A DNA stretch of 17,364 nt, taken from Clostridiales bacterium. Its GTDB lineage: Bacteria > Bacillota > Clostridia > Oscillospirales > Oscillospiraceae. This document shows, one piece after another, positions 7,518 to 14,856 of this stretch (within the stretch, counting starts at the first letter, position 1; each line of letters opens with the position of its first letter). Made by a program: the position numbers and the translations under genes. Where the stretch lies: assembly GCA_021200895.1 (NCBI GenBank), contig JAJQFX010000121.1, forward strand, positions 1-17,364. The letters run 5' to 3'. A model generated the notes under the pieces. The model did not search any database and was not told the DNA's origin. It saw nothing but the letters and a program-made list of their open reading frames with translations.

Positions 7518-7614
7518 ATTCACATGGTACTAAATCTGTAACACATAAGCTTGAACTTCTCCACTTCTTGTTTGGGAGCGGGGCCGTATCATTTTTACGA
7601 TTTGAGGGATCAGA

Positions 7615-8301
7615 ATGGATACTGCTGTTGGTTTGCCTGAATCGGCCAAAATCCAACCGCTGGAAGCAGAGAAACCAGAAAAAATCATGATACGAAGAAT
7701 AAATCAGCCCCAATCCCGACTGGCATATAGATGCGCAAAAAGAACGCTTGATTTGGTTGCAAGCCTGATTGGCTCCGTTCTCCTGATTCCCCCCATGGCC
7801 GTGATTGCCGTCGCAATCAAAGCAGACTCCAAAGGGCCGGTGCTTTACAAGCAGGAACGGTTAGGAACAAACGGAAAGCCTTTCACGCTTTATAAATTTC
7901 GGTCCATGCGGGTAGACGCTGAAGCAAACGGTGCGCAATGGGCCACTGACCACGATGAGCGCTGTACGGCCGTGGGCGCAGTTCTGCGTCTGTACAGGTT
8001 GGATGAACTTCCACAGATTCCGTTCAATATTTTGCCTGGTACGCTCAGCCTTGTTGGCCCCAGACCGGAGCGTAAGGTTTTTTACGATAAATTTGCTACC
8101 TATATTGACGGCTTTGAACAGCGGCTCTACGTCAAGCCTGGACTGACAGGATTGGCGCAGGTCAGCGGCGGCTATGATCTGCTCCCGGAGGAAAAAATCA
8201 TATATGACCTGGAATACATAGAAAATCTTTCTATGAAAACGGATATTGTCATTCTTTTCAAAACAATAGCAGCTATATTGAATCAAAAAGGCGCGAGATA
8301 G
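7615..8301 (+). CDS. Monotopic sugar-1-phosphate transferase (bacterial sugar transferase family)
   Basis: The enzyme should move a sugar 1-phosphate from a nucleotide sugar onto undecaprenyl phosphate, the first step of exopolysaccharide, capsule or glycan assembly, at the inner face of the membrane. The 228-aa protein is the short PglC/WcaJ-C-terminal type. It has a re-entrant hydrophobic helix at about 44-70 (LDLVASLIGSVLLIPP), the KFRSM motif (94-98), the catalytic Asp-Glu pair in LDELPQ (130-131), SLVGPRPE (145-152) and KPGLTGLAQVSGG (174-186). The N-terminal four-helix domain of long WbaP types is absent. The ATG follows GAGGG at 6 bp. It stands with the broken glycosyltransferase 3 bp downstream. 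Base composition is AT-richer than the flanking housekeeping genes, which suggests horizontal transfer. The sugar specificity cannot be told. Confidence 0.9.
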   Translation: MDTAVGLPESAKIQPLEAEKPEKIMIRRINQPQSRLAYRCAKRTLDLVASLIGSVLLIPPMAVIAVAIKADSKGPVLYKQERLGTNGKPFTLYKFRSMRVDAEANGAQWATDHDERCTAVGAVLRLYRLDELPQIPFNILPGTLSLVGPRPERKVFYDKFATYIDGFEQRLYVKPGLTGLAQVSGGYDLLPEEKIIYDLEYIENLSMKTDIVILFKTIAAILNQKGAR

Positions 8302-8304
8302 ACC

Positions 8305-9067
8305 GTGGACAGCAATCGATACATCAGCATTATTATGCCAGCCTACAATGCGGAGGACAGCATCGGAGCGGCGATACGTTCGGTACAACAGCAGACCTAT
8401 CAAAATTACGAATTGATCATTATTGATGACTGCTCAACAGACCATACCCATGAAATCGTTGAAGCGTTTGCAGCTGAGGACAGCCGAATCAAACTCATTC
8501 TAAATGAAAAGAACATGGGGGCCCTCCTTCACCAGACATACTGGCGTTGCAAACGCAGCAGGCGATTGGTTGGCCTTCCTGGACAGCGATGACCTTTGGG
8601 AACCTTGTAAATTGGAAAAGCAGGTTTTGCATCAGGAAAAAACCGGCGGAAACCTGATTTTCACAGCCTCTGCTTTTATGGATTCCGCTGGAAACAGAAA
8701 GGATGCGATATTGGCCGTTCCAGCAGAAGTCAACTATAAAAGGCTGCTGCGGCAAAACATTATCTCCAATTCCTCCGTTTTGGTTCGTAAGTCGCTGTAT
8801 CAAAAGTATGAAACGCCTGGTGACGATATGCACGAAGATTTTGCCTGCTGGCTGAAAATCCTGCGCAGCGGTGAAACGGCATACGGTATCAATGAGCCGC
8901 TCCTCATTTACCGACTGTCCACAACTTCAAAGTCCGGGAATAAGGCAAAATCTGCCATCATGAACTGGCATACCTATCGCAATATTGGGTTGCCTGTTTG
9001 GAAAGCCGCATATTATGAAGCCTTCTATGCAATCAATGGGATATTGAAGTATCGCAAGCTGAGATAA
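8305..9067 (+). pseudogene. Family-2 glycosyltransferase broken by a frameshift
   Basis: The gene starts with GTG 8305, three bases after the sugar transferase stop, and reads SIIMPAYNAEDSIGAAIRS and LIIIDDCSTD, the start of a GT-A family-2 fold. At the G5 run 8517-8521 the frame is lost and stops soon after. The +1 frame continues exactly where expected: HTGVANAAGDW, then the DxD-type LDSDDLW and a normal C-terminal half to 9067. Removing one G gives a continuous protein of about 253 aa (NMGPSFTRHTGV across the join). It would transfer a sugar to the lipid-linked acceptor made by the upstream transferase. A real inactivating frameshift, a slippage-controlled gene and a sequencing error in the G run are all possible. 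Function as a glycosyltransferase is clear; whether it is active is not. Confidence 0.88.
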
Positions 9068-9077
9068 AGGAATTGTG

Positions 9078-9194
9078 ATGAATGTGCGGTTTGCAGCCCC
9101 TCCGTTTCAGGCAGGATGGGGAACTTTCTCTCGTGAATCTTTTAGTCTGCCTGGTGATTCCCATTTTATCACCTCAAAAAAAACGAATCGGTAA
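9078..9194 (+). CDS. Possible small ORF or gene remnant after the glycosyltransferase
   Basis: A 38-codon frame starts at ATG 9078 with AAAGG 7 bp upstream and begins MNVRFAAPPFQ, which recalls the first strand of a family-4 glycosyltransferase, then runs to TAA with no known domain. I think it is a stub of a deleted downstream glycan gene. The rest of the gap to lysS (9195-9389) is AT-rich, has an 8-bp inverted repeat CCTCAAAA (9172-9179) / TTTTGAGG (about 9231-9238) and the terminator at 9253. Confidence 0.25.
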   Translation: MNVRFAAPPFQAGWGTFSRESFSLPGDSHFITSKKTNR

Positions 9195-9252
9195 TTCATA
9201 ATCAAAAGTTTTGTTGATTTCTCATAATGTGTTTTGAGGCTGGACAACACAA

Positions 9253-9293
9253 AAGCACCGAACAGCGGGCATTGAACCCGCCGTTCGGTGCTT
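9253..9293. terminator. Bidirectional terminator between glycan island and lysS
   Basis: AAGCACCGAAC-A-GCGGG pairs with CCCGC-C-GTTCGGTGCTT, 16 pairs with one mismatch, loop CATTGAA. The + side runs into CTCTTTTCTGGTTTTT; the minus side continues TTGTGTTG after the TT of the stem. It ends both the + strand island and the minus-strand lysS transcript. Confidence 0.85.
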
Positions 9294-9389
9294 CTCTTTT
9301 CTGGTTTTTCTCTTGAAATGGGTTAAATTTGGGTTATTTTTCGTTTTTGGCAAGGTGGAAAGCCTTGTTTTCGTTGATATATCAGCGTT

Positions 9390-10883
9390 TTACTGGTCGA
9401 TGGGCTTCATCGTTGGGAACAACAGCACATCCCGAATGCTCGCACTGTCCGTCAGCAGCATCACCAGCCGATCCACGCCGAAGCCCAGGCCCCCCGTAGG
9501 CGGCATACCGTACTCCAGGGCGTTGATGTAATCATAATCCACCTGTGCCTTGCTGTCCGGTTCCAGGGCCTTGCGGTCAGCGACCTGCTTTTCAAAACGT
9601 CCCCGCTGGTCGATGGGGTCGTTCAGCTCAGAGAAGGCGTTGCCGAACTCGGTGGCGTTGATGAAGTACTCAAACCGCTCGGTAAACATGGGGTCGTCCG
9701 GCTTCCGCTTCGCCAGAGGGCTGTTCTCCACCGGGTAATCATAGATAAAGGTGGGCTGAATCAGCTTATCCTCCACATAGGCATCAAAGAACTCCGCCAG
9801 GATGGCTCCCTTCGTGGGGAGTTCCGGCAGCTCGATGTTGTGCGCCTTTGCGCAGGCAATGGCGTCCTCATCGGTTGCCCAGTCGGCATAATCCACGCCG
9901 CTGTACTTTTTCACTGCCTCCACCATGGTCAGCCGCTCCCAGTGCCCCAGGTCGATTTCCTGCCCCTGGTAGGGAATCACCAGGGAGCCGCAGACGTTCT
10001 GCGCCACGGTCTTCATCATATCCTCCACCAAATCCATCATGCCGTGAAAGTCAGTGTAGGCCTGGTACAGTTCAATGGTGGTGAACTCCGGGTTATGCTT
10101 GGGGTCCATGCCTTCGTTGCGGAAAATGCGTCCTACCTCGTATACCCGCTCCATGCCGCCGACGATGAGCCGCTTCAGGTAAAGCTCCGTCTCAATGCGC
10201 AGCACCATATCCATATCCAGGGTGTTATGATGGGTATAGAAAGGACGGGCGGCAGCGCCGATTTCAAAGGGGGTCAGGATGGGAGTATCCACCTCCAGGA
10301 AGCCGCGGCCGTCCAGGAAGGCACGCAGCTCCCGCATAATCATGCTGCGCTTCACAAAGGTATCCTTCACCTCAGGGTTGACAATTAAGTCCACATACCG
10401 CTGGCGGTACCGGGTCTCCCGGTCGGTGAGGCCGTGGAACTTCTCCGGCAGAGGCTGCAAACTCTTGGACAGGAGGGTGACGCTGCTGGCCCGGACGGAG
10501 ATTTGCCCCTTCTCCGTCTTGAACACCTCTCCCCTGACGCCCACAATGTCGCCAATGTCACACTTTTTGAACCAGGCATATTCCTCCTCGCCCACCAAAT
10601 CCCGGCGGACATAGAGCTGGATGCGGCCGGAGTTGTCCTGGAGGTCGCAGAAGGACACCTTGCCCATGCCTCGCTTACTCATCAGGCGCCCCGCCAGGGA
10701 GACGATTTGGCCCTCCATCTCCTCATAATGGTCGTTGATGTCGGCGGCGTGGTGGGTCACATCGTATTTGGTCTCCCGATAGGGGTCGCGGCCCGCCTCC
10801 TGCAAGGCGGTCAGCTTGTCCCGGCGAATTTGTAAAATCTCCGACAGGCTCTGCTCCGATTCCGGCTGGAATTTCTTAGCCAT
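9390..10883 (-). CDS. lysS: Lysyl-tRNA synthetase, class II
   Basis: The enzyme attaches lysine to tRNA-Lys. The 497-aa length is standard. An N-terminal OB-fold anticodon-binding domain (about 55-140) is followed by the class II core. Motif 1 is around GFLEVDTPIL (194-203), motif 2 around VYEVGRIFRNEG with HNPEFTTIELYQAY (about 247-276), and motif 3 in GGLGFGVDRLVMLLT near the C-terminus. The usual IPGGAAARPF reads FEIGAAARPF here. The start at 10883 is preceded by GGAGAGA; a Met 17 codons further up has no ribosome site. It lies 94 bp after greA with no promoter visible between, so the two are probably cotranscribed. No T-box precedes it. Confidence 0.97.
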   Translation of the reverse strand: MAKKFQPESEQSLSEILQIRRDKLTALQEAGRDPYRETKYDVTHHAADINDHYEEMEGQIVSLAGRLMSKRGMGKVSFCDLQDNSGRIQLYVRRDLVGEEEYAWFKKCDIGDIVGVRGEVFKTEKGQISVRASSVTLLSKSLQPLPEKFHGLTDRETRYRQRYVDLIVNPEVKDTFVKRSMIMRELRAFLDGRGFLEVDTPILTPFEIGAAARPFYTHHNTLDMDMVLRIETELYLKRLIVGGMERVYEVGRIFRNEGMDPKHNPEFTTIELYQAYTDFHGMMDLVEDMMKTVAQNVCGSLVIPYQGQEIDLGHWERLTMVEAVKKYSGVDYADWATDEDAIACAKAHNIELPELPTKGAILAEFFDAYVEDKLIQPTFIYDYPVENSPLAKRKPDDPMFTERFEYFINATEFGNAFSELNDPIDQRGRFEKQVADRKALEPDSKAQVDYDYINALEYGMPPTGGLGFGVDRLVMLLTDSASIRDVLLFPTMKPIDQ

Positions 10884-10922
10884 ATGCTCTCTCCATTCTG
10901 CCGCTTTCTGTTTGATACGATA

Positions 10923-10957
10923 GAAACGCCCCACGAGCGGCCAGGTGGGGCAGTTTC
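10923..10957 (-). other. Intergenic hairpin between greA and lysS
   Basis: GAAAC-G-CCCCAC and GTGGGG-CA-GTTTC form an imperfect stem with a GC-rich 10-nt loop. No U run follows on the minus strand, so it is more likely an mRNA processing or stability element, or a weak pause, than a full terminator. A smaller TTGTAT/ATACAA hairpin lies right after the greA stop (10963-10976). Confidence 0.5.
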
Positions 10958-10977
10958 AGGGTTGTATGACGATACAA

Positions 10978-11454
10978 TCAGCTGTTGCTGATTTCCAGAA
11001 TCCGATAGGTAAATTCACCGGCCGGCGCATGGACTTTCACGCTGTCCCCAACGTGCTTGCCCAGCAGTGCCTTGCCGAAGGGGGATTCCTCCGAGATGCG
11101 GCCATCCATGGAGTCCGCCTCCTGGGTACCCACGATGCGGAATTCCAGCTCCTCATCGAACTCCTCATCCAGCACCTTGACGGAACCGCCGACGGCGACG
11201 GAGGTATCGTCCATCGCGCTTTCGTCAATCAGCACATAGTTGTCCAGGATAGCCTGCACCTCCGCCTCGCGGGAGTACAGCTTGCCCTGCTGGTCCTTCG
11301 CCTCATCATATTCCGAGTTCTCCGACAGGTCGCCGAAGGAGCGGGCTTCCTTAATCAGGTCAGCCACTTCCTTCTCGCGCACCGTTTTCATCCATACCAT
11401 TTCATCCTGCAGTTCTTTCAAATGCTGAGGAGTAAGCTTTACGGGATTTGACAT
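10978..11454 (-). CDS. greA: Transcription elongation factor GreA
   Basis: GreA rescues backtracked RNA polymerase by stimulating transcript cleavage through the secondary channel. The 158-aa length is exact for the family. The N-terminal coiled coil (about 10-75) carries the tip motif GDLSENSEYDEAK with acidic Asp42 and Glu45, matching Asp41 and Glu44 of E. coli GreA. The C-terminal FKBP-like domain has VGTQEADSMDGRISEESPFGKALLG. The ATG at 11454 has AAGGA about 11 bp upstream; the frame remains open far upstream, but there is no family similarity there and the promoter lies within it. It is the first gene of a likely greA-lysS operon, an arrangement seen in other clostridia. Confidence 0.97.
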   Translation of the reverse strand: MSNPVKLTPQHLKELQDEMVWMKTVREKEVADLIKEARSFGDLSENSEYDEAKDQQGKLYSREAEVQAILDNYVLIDESAMDDTSVAVGGSVKVLDEEFDEELEFRIVGTQEADSMDGRISEESPFGKALLGKHVGDSVKVHAPAGEFTYRILEISNS

Positions 11455-11560
11455 AATGACACCATTCCTTCTGCATGAACGCTTGCCGGGAGGGCCTATT
11501 GCTGCGGCCCAAGGCAGGCTAATTGCGCTAAACATTGTCGCACTAAACCACAATATCAAC

Positions 11561-11589
11561 AGTATAGGCATTTTTATCCCAACTGTCAA
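11561..11589 (-). promoter_or_regulatory. Consensus sigma-A promoter of greA-lysS
   Basis: On the minus strand TTGACA (11584-11589), 17 bp, TATACT (11561-11566). The expected leader is about 100 nt. This decides that the long upstream extension of the greA frame is not translated. The stretch from here to the next gene (11590-11783) shows only a small CTCCGT/ACGGAG hairpin and no T-rich terminator. Confidence 0.92.
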
Positions 11590-11783
11590 GGGTGAAAGCG
11601 GGGAGATTTTACGTCTTTTGTCCGGTGGAATCGGCAAATTTGGCACTTCTTTTGTGACCATACGCACAACGAGAGGCCACCCTTGATTCAGCGGCCCCTC
11701 GCTCATCGGCGATATAAGATTGGAAGCCCCGCTCCGTCAACATCAACGGAGTATAAAGCGGATTCCTTTCGCGTCCGGCCTGT

Positions 11784-12713
11784 TCAGCCGACCCACTTTT
11801 CCATGGCGGCGTCTACCATAGCGACGCAGGCTACCACCTGCTCCTCGTCCTCCGGCACCAGGTTGTACAGCGGTTCCCGGACACCGCCGATGTCCAGCCC
11901 TTCCCGGCGGCGGAGGATCTCCTTAATGACGGCGTACATATTGCCCTTGGTGGCGCAGGTAGCGTAGATGATGTTGTCCACGTCATACTGCAACGCCCTT
12001 GCGTTGACGATGTCCCCGGCCTTCACCAGGTCGAACAGCTTCAAATACAGTTCCGGCATATAGCCGTAGGTGCCACCGATACCACCGTCGGCCCCCATAG
12101 CCAAGCCGGACACCAGCTGCTCGTCCGGGCCGTTGAACACCACGAAGGGGCGGCCGCCCCGGGGGCCCTCATCCTTGAACATCTGGATGTCCTGCACCGG
12201 CATAGAGGAGTTCTTCACAGCGGTCACGTTGGGGTTCTTCAGCATCTCCCGGAACAGAGGCATAGTCAGAGACACGCCCGCCAGCTGTGGAATGTTGTAA
12301 ATCACGAAATCTGTGTTGGGGGCGGCCGCGCTCATGTCGTTCCAATACTTGGCGATGGCGTAGTCCGGCAGGTGGAAGTAGATGGGCGGGATGGCCGCGA
12401 TAGCGTCCACGCCCAGGCTTTCGGCGTGACGGGCCAGTTCCACGGAATCACGGGTGTTATTGCAGGCGATATGGGCGATGACCGTCAGCTTCCCCTCTGC
12501 GGCCTCCATAACGTTCTCTAGTATCAGCTTGCGTTCGGCCACGGACTGGTAGATGCACTCGCCGGAGGAGCCGCCCACATAGACCCCCTTGACCCCCTTG
12601 GCCGCCAGGTGGCGGGTCAGGGCCTGGACGGCGGAGGGCGAGACCTCCCCGTCCTTATCGTAGCAGGCATAAAACGCAGGAATGATACCTTGATACCTGG
12701 TGATGTCCTTCAT
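11784..12713 (-). CDS. N-acetylneuraminate lyase-like aldolase (DHDPS/NAL family)
   Basis: This is a class I aldolase with a TIM barrel, predicted to split a 2-keto sugar acid, most likely N-acetylneuraminate, to pyruvate and N-acetylmannosamine. In 310 aa it shows GGSSGE (47-52), the carboxylate-binding loop; Tyr139 in FVIYNIP; and Schiff-base Lys167 in VTAVKNSS, 28 residues on as in E. coli NanA (Tyr137, Lys165). NGPDEQLVSGLAMGADGGIGG is very close to the corresponding NanA stretch, unlike true DapA. Gly214 stands where NanA has Ser208, so the sugar may differ. The start at 12713 follows AAAAGGAA at about 9 bp. It is the last gene behind the sugar ABC transporter, separated by a 126-bp gap with a hairpin. 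The alternative is another keto-deoxy acid aldolase or a misnamed DHDPS homologue. Confidence 0.82.
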   Translation of the reverse strand: MKDITRYQGIIPAFYACYDKDGEVSPSAVQALTRHLAAKGVKGVYVGGSSGECIYQSVAERKLILENVMEAAEGKLTVIAHIACNNTRDSVELARHAESLGVDAIAAIPPIYFHLPDYAIAKYWNDMSAAAPNTDFVIYNIPQLAGVSLTMPLFREMLKNPNVTAVKNSSMPVQDIQMFKDEGPRGGRPFVVFNGPDEQLVSGLAMGADGGIGGTYGYMPELYLKLFDLVKAGDIVNARALQYDVDNIIYATCATKGNMYAVIKEILRRREGLDIGGVREPLYNLVPEDEEQVVACVAMVDAAMEKWVG

Positions 12714-12767
12714 GTTGAATTTCCTTTTCCTTGTCCTAATCATAAATTGTTGTAACTCATTAAAATT

Positions 12768-12793
12768 GGGAGGCGCGGCACCCCGCGCCTCCC
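12768..12793 (-). terminator. GC-rich hairpin between permease and lyase genes
   Basis: GGGAGGCGCGG and CCGCGCCTCCC form a perfect 11-bp stem with a four-base loop. On the minus strand it is followed by AATTTTAATG, a short T run, so termination is probably partial and would lower lyase expression relative to the transporter. No good separate promoter for the lyase is visible in the remaining 55 bp. Confidence 0.6.
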
Positions 12794-12839
12794 TGGAACA
12801 TAATGTTGTCCCTGGCGCGCAGCGGAAGCGGTGCGCGTA

Positions 12840-13730
12840 TCAGCCCTTGACAGCGCCCATGGTAATACCCTGGGTGAAGTACTTCTGGAAAATCAGGAAC
12901 ACAGTGATGATGGGTACGGCGGCCAGCGCAGCGCCGGCCATCAGGATGCCAAAGTCCGTGGAACTCTCCCCCTGAAGAGTGGCGATACCGACGGAGATAG
13001 TGTAGTTCGCGCTGCTGGTCAGCATGATGAGCTGGGTGAAATAGTCATTCCAGCTGTTGATAAAGGTGAAGATGGCCAGCGCGCCGATGCCCGGCTTGAT
13101 GAGGGGCATGACGATTTGCACGAAGGTTTGCGCTTCCCCTGCGCCGTCGATGCGGGCAGCCTCCAGCATTTCGCCGGGGACGCCTTCACTGAACTGCTTC
13201 ATCAGGAACACGCCGAATGGCCAGCCTACCGTGGGCAGAATGACGGCCCACAGGCTGTTGTACAGGCCCATAGCGGAAATCTCACGAATCAACGGAATCA
13301 GGATGACCTGCTTGGGCAATGCCATAGCGCAGACGATGAGGGTGAACACCACGCCCCGACCGATGAACCGCTTCTTCGCCAGGGCATAACCGGCCATGGA
13401 AGCGGTGATGCAGGTCAAGAGCATGGCCATGACGGACATGAACACGCTGTTCACCAGCCAACGGATGGCGGCGGGTACAGTGGGCCCTTCGATACTGCCA
13501 ATGGTAAAGAGGGGGGCGGTGCGGGAGGAGAACAGCTTCTCAAAGTTGGTAGTCACCCACTGGGTGGGCCACCAGACCGTGTCGGCGGAGTAGATGTCCG
13601 TGGTGGGCTTGAATGCGCCGGTGATGATCCAGTACAGCGGGAACAGGAAGAGAATCGCAAAGATAATCAGAACAATCAGCGAAATCACCTTGTACGCGCT
13701 GGGATGCTTGCTTTTCACATTTGACTTCAT
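12840..13730 (-). CDS. Carbohydrate ABC transporter permease, MalG type
   Basis: The 296-aa inner-membrane subunit of a CUT1-type importer has six predicted helices, beginning at about 15-35 (VISLIVLIIFAILFLFPLYW). The cytoplasmic EAA loop that docks on the ATPase reads EAARIDGAGEAQTFVQIVMPLIKPG-like and lies at about 195-220. The N-terminal SADTVWWPTQW region is typical of MalG-type partners. The start at 13730 has AAGGGGG 8 bp upstream and lies 12 bp after the first permease, so the two are translationally close. No ATP-binding subunit is encoded in the window; like many clostridial CUT1 systems it may use a shared MsmK-type ATPase encoded elsewhere. Confidence 0.95.
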   Translation of the reverse strand: MKSNVKSKHPSAYKVISLIVLIIFAILFLFPLYWIITGAFKPTTDIYSADTVWWPTQWVTTNFEKLFSSRTAPLFTIGSIEGPTVPAAIRWLVNSVFMSVMAMLLTCITASMAGYALAKKRFIGRGVVFTLIVCAMALPKQVILIPLIREISAMGLYNSLWAVILPTVGWPFGVFLMKQFSEGVPGEMLEAARIDGAGEAQTFVQIVMPLIKPGIGALAIFTFINSWNDYFTQLIMLTSSANYTISVGIATLQGESSTDFGILMAGAALAAVPIITVFLIFQKYFTQGITMGAVKG

Positions 13731-13742
13731 ACCAGCACCCCC

Positions 13743-14654
13743 TTACCTTTCCTCGGCCAGCTTGAACTGCAAAGCAGACAGCAGGGCGATGAAGATAGCC
13801 AGAATCACGCCCATAGCGTTGCCGTAACCCAGGCGGTAGAGCTTGAACGCGGAATAGTAGATGTAGTACATGACCGTGTTCGTGGAGTTTGTCGGCCCGC
13901 CGGAGGTCAGCAGCTGAATCAGGGCGAAGCACTGGAAGCTGTTGATGGTGGTGATGACCAGGATATACAGCGTGGTGGGCATCATCTGAGGCCACTTGAT
14001 GCGCCAGAACACCTGGAAGTCGGTGGCTCCGTCCACCTCGGCTGCCTCAATCAGGGTGCTGTCCACGTTGCCCAGGGCGGACACATACAGCACGATGGGC
14101 TGGCCTACAGAAGTGGTCAGCAGAATGACGATGATACAGGCCAGGGCCGTGCTGGCGTCGCCCAGCCAGTTCACGTTGCCATCAAGAATGCCGATTCCGG
14201 TCAGCACATCGTTCAGCACGCCGGTACGGTAGTTGTAAATCCACTTCCACACCACGGTAACGGCCACGGAACCGGTGACCACCGGCAGGTAGAACACGCA
14301 GCGGAAGAAGGACAGCAGGGGCCCTCTCAGCTTATAAATCACCGAGGACACCCACAGGGAGAATACGCAGGTCACCGGCACGCTGACCACCACGATGATG
14401 ACGGTGTTCAGCAGCGCCTTGCGGAAGATGTCATCATGGAACAGCTCCACATAGTTGGCAAAGCCGATGAAGGTGTCCTCGCCGTTGGCGGTCAGGTTGG
14501 CGTCAAAGAAGGAGGTGTAGATACACAGAATCATGGGAATGATCACGAAGCCGACAAAGAATATCAGGCTGGGCAGCATGAAGAGGTAGCCGGAGATGGT
14601 CTCTCTGCGCACCAGCGCCCGGCTCGTTGCCGGATGGCTCTTGCTATTTGCCAA
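13743..14654 (-). CDS. Carbohydrate ABC transporter permease, MalF type
   Basis: This is the first membrane subunit of the sugar importer, 303 aa with about six helices starting at about 22-46 (GYLFMLPSLIFFVGFVIIP). The EAA loop is EAAEVDGATDFQVFWRIKWPQ-like, near residue 220. I chose TTG 14654 as the start because GAGGAG lies 8 bp before it and the protein then begins ANSKSHPATSR, a normal short cytoplasmic tail. The frame runs 37 codons further up, through the strong terminator region, and has no ribosome site there. It follows the binding protein after a 200-bp gap that contains the terminator. Confidence 0.94.
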   Translation of the reverse strand: MANSKSHPATSRALVRRETISGYLFMLPSLIFFVGFVIIPMILCIYTSFFDANLTANGEDTFIGFANYVELFHDDIFRKALLNTVIIVVVSVPVTCVFSLWVSSVIYKLRGPLLSFFRCVFYLPVVTGSVAVTVVWKWIYNYRTGVLNDVLTGIGILDGNVNWLGDASTALACIIVILLTTSVGQPIVLYVSALGNVDSTLIEAAEVDGATDFQVFWRIKWPQMMPTTLYILVITTINSFQCFALIQLLTSGGPTNSTNTVMYYIYYSAFKLYRLGYGNAMGVILAIFIALLSALQFKLAEER

Positions 14655-14708
14655 GGAAAACGCTCCTCTCTGAAAAAGAAACGGTTTAAGGGGAAGGAAA
14701 CCGGTGCT

Positions 14709-14725
14709 GTCGGCCTCCGGCCGAC
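14709..14725 (-). other. Small hairpin ahead of the first permease
   Basis: GTCGGCC and GGCCGAC form a perfect 7-bp stem around three bases. It lies between the strong terminator and the permease ribosome site and could protect the 5' end of a processed permease transcript. Confidence 0.45.
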
Positions 14726-14754
14726 GGCTATGCAGGCGTTTCCCTCTGCCTTTG

Positions 14755-14795
14755 TGAAAAAACACCCCACCCCCGCGCAGCGCGGGGGTGGGGTG
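14755..14795 (-). terminator. Strong hairpin terminator after the binding-protein gene
   Basis: CACCCCACCCCCGCG and CGCGGGGGTGGGGTG form a perfect 15-bp stem with a three-base loop; on the minus strand T6 follows immediately. It lies 62 bp after the stop of the binding-protein gene and before the permeases. Such placement usually gives much more binding protein than permease by partial termination and protects the upstream mRNA from 3' decay. Confidence 0.95.
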
Positions 14796-14856
14796 CGCGA
14801 CCCATCAACTTGCTATGTGCTTGTCAGGGACGGTTTTGCCTCTCGAAAAGGCCAGA

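Noticed and set aside
8517..8521. Phase-variation switch at the G5 run
   Set aside because: Five G is short for regular slippage; kept only as a possibility under the frameshift finding.
9172..9238. CCTCAAAA/TTTTGAGG inverted repeat as insertion-element ends
   Set aside because: Only 8 bp long, spaced about 50 bp, with no target duplication visible; AT-rich sequence makes chance likely.
10884..10977. T-box or other riboswitch ahead of lysS
   Set aside because: No GGTGGNACC sequence and no terminator with a U run; only a modest hairpin.
11455..11706. N-terminal extension of greA
   Set aside because: The sequence is unlike any GreA, and the consensus promoter at 11561-11589 lies inside it.
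12831..13724. 297-codon + frame opposite the second permease
   Set aside because: Rich in Gly, His, Asp and Gln with no domain; the permease with its EAA loop lies on the other strand.
14655..14765. 37-residue N-terminal extension of the first permease
   Set aside because: It would start at the terminator T run without a ribosome site; the TTG at 14654 has GAGGAG at the right distance.
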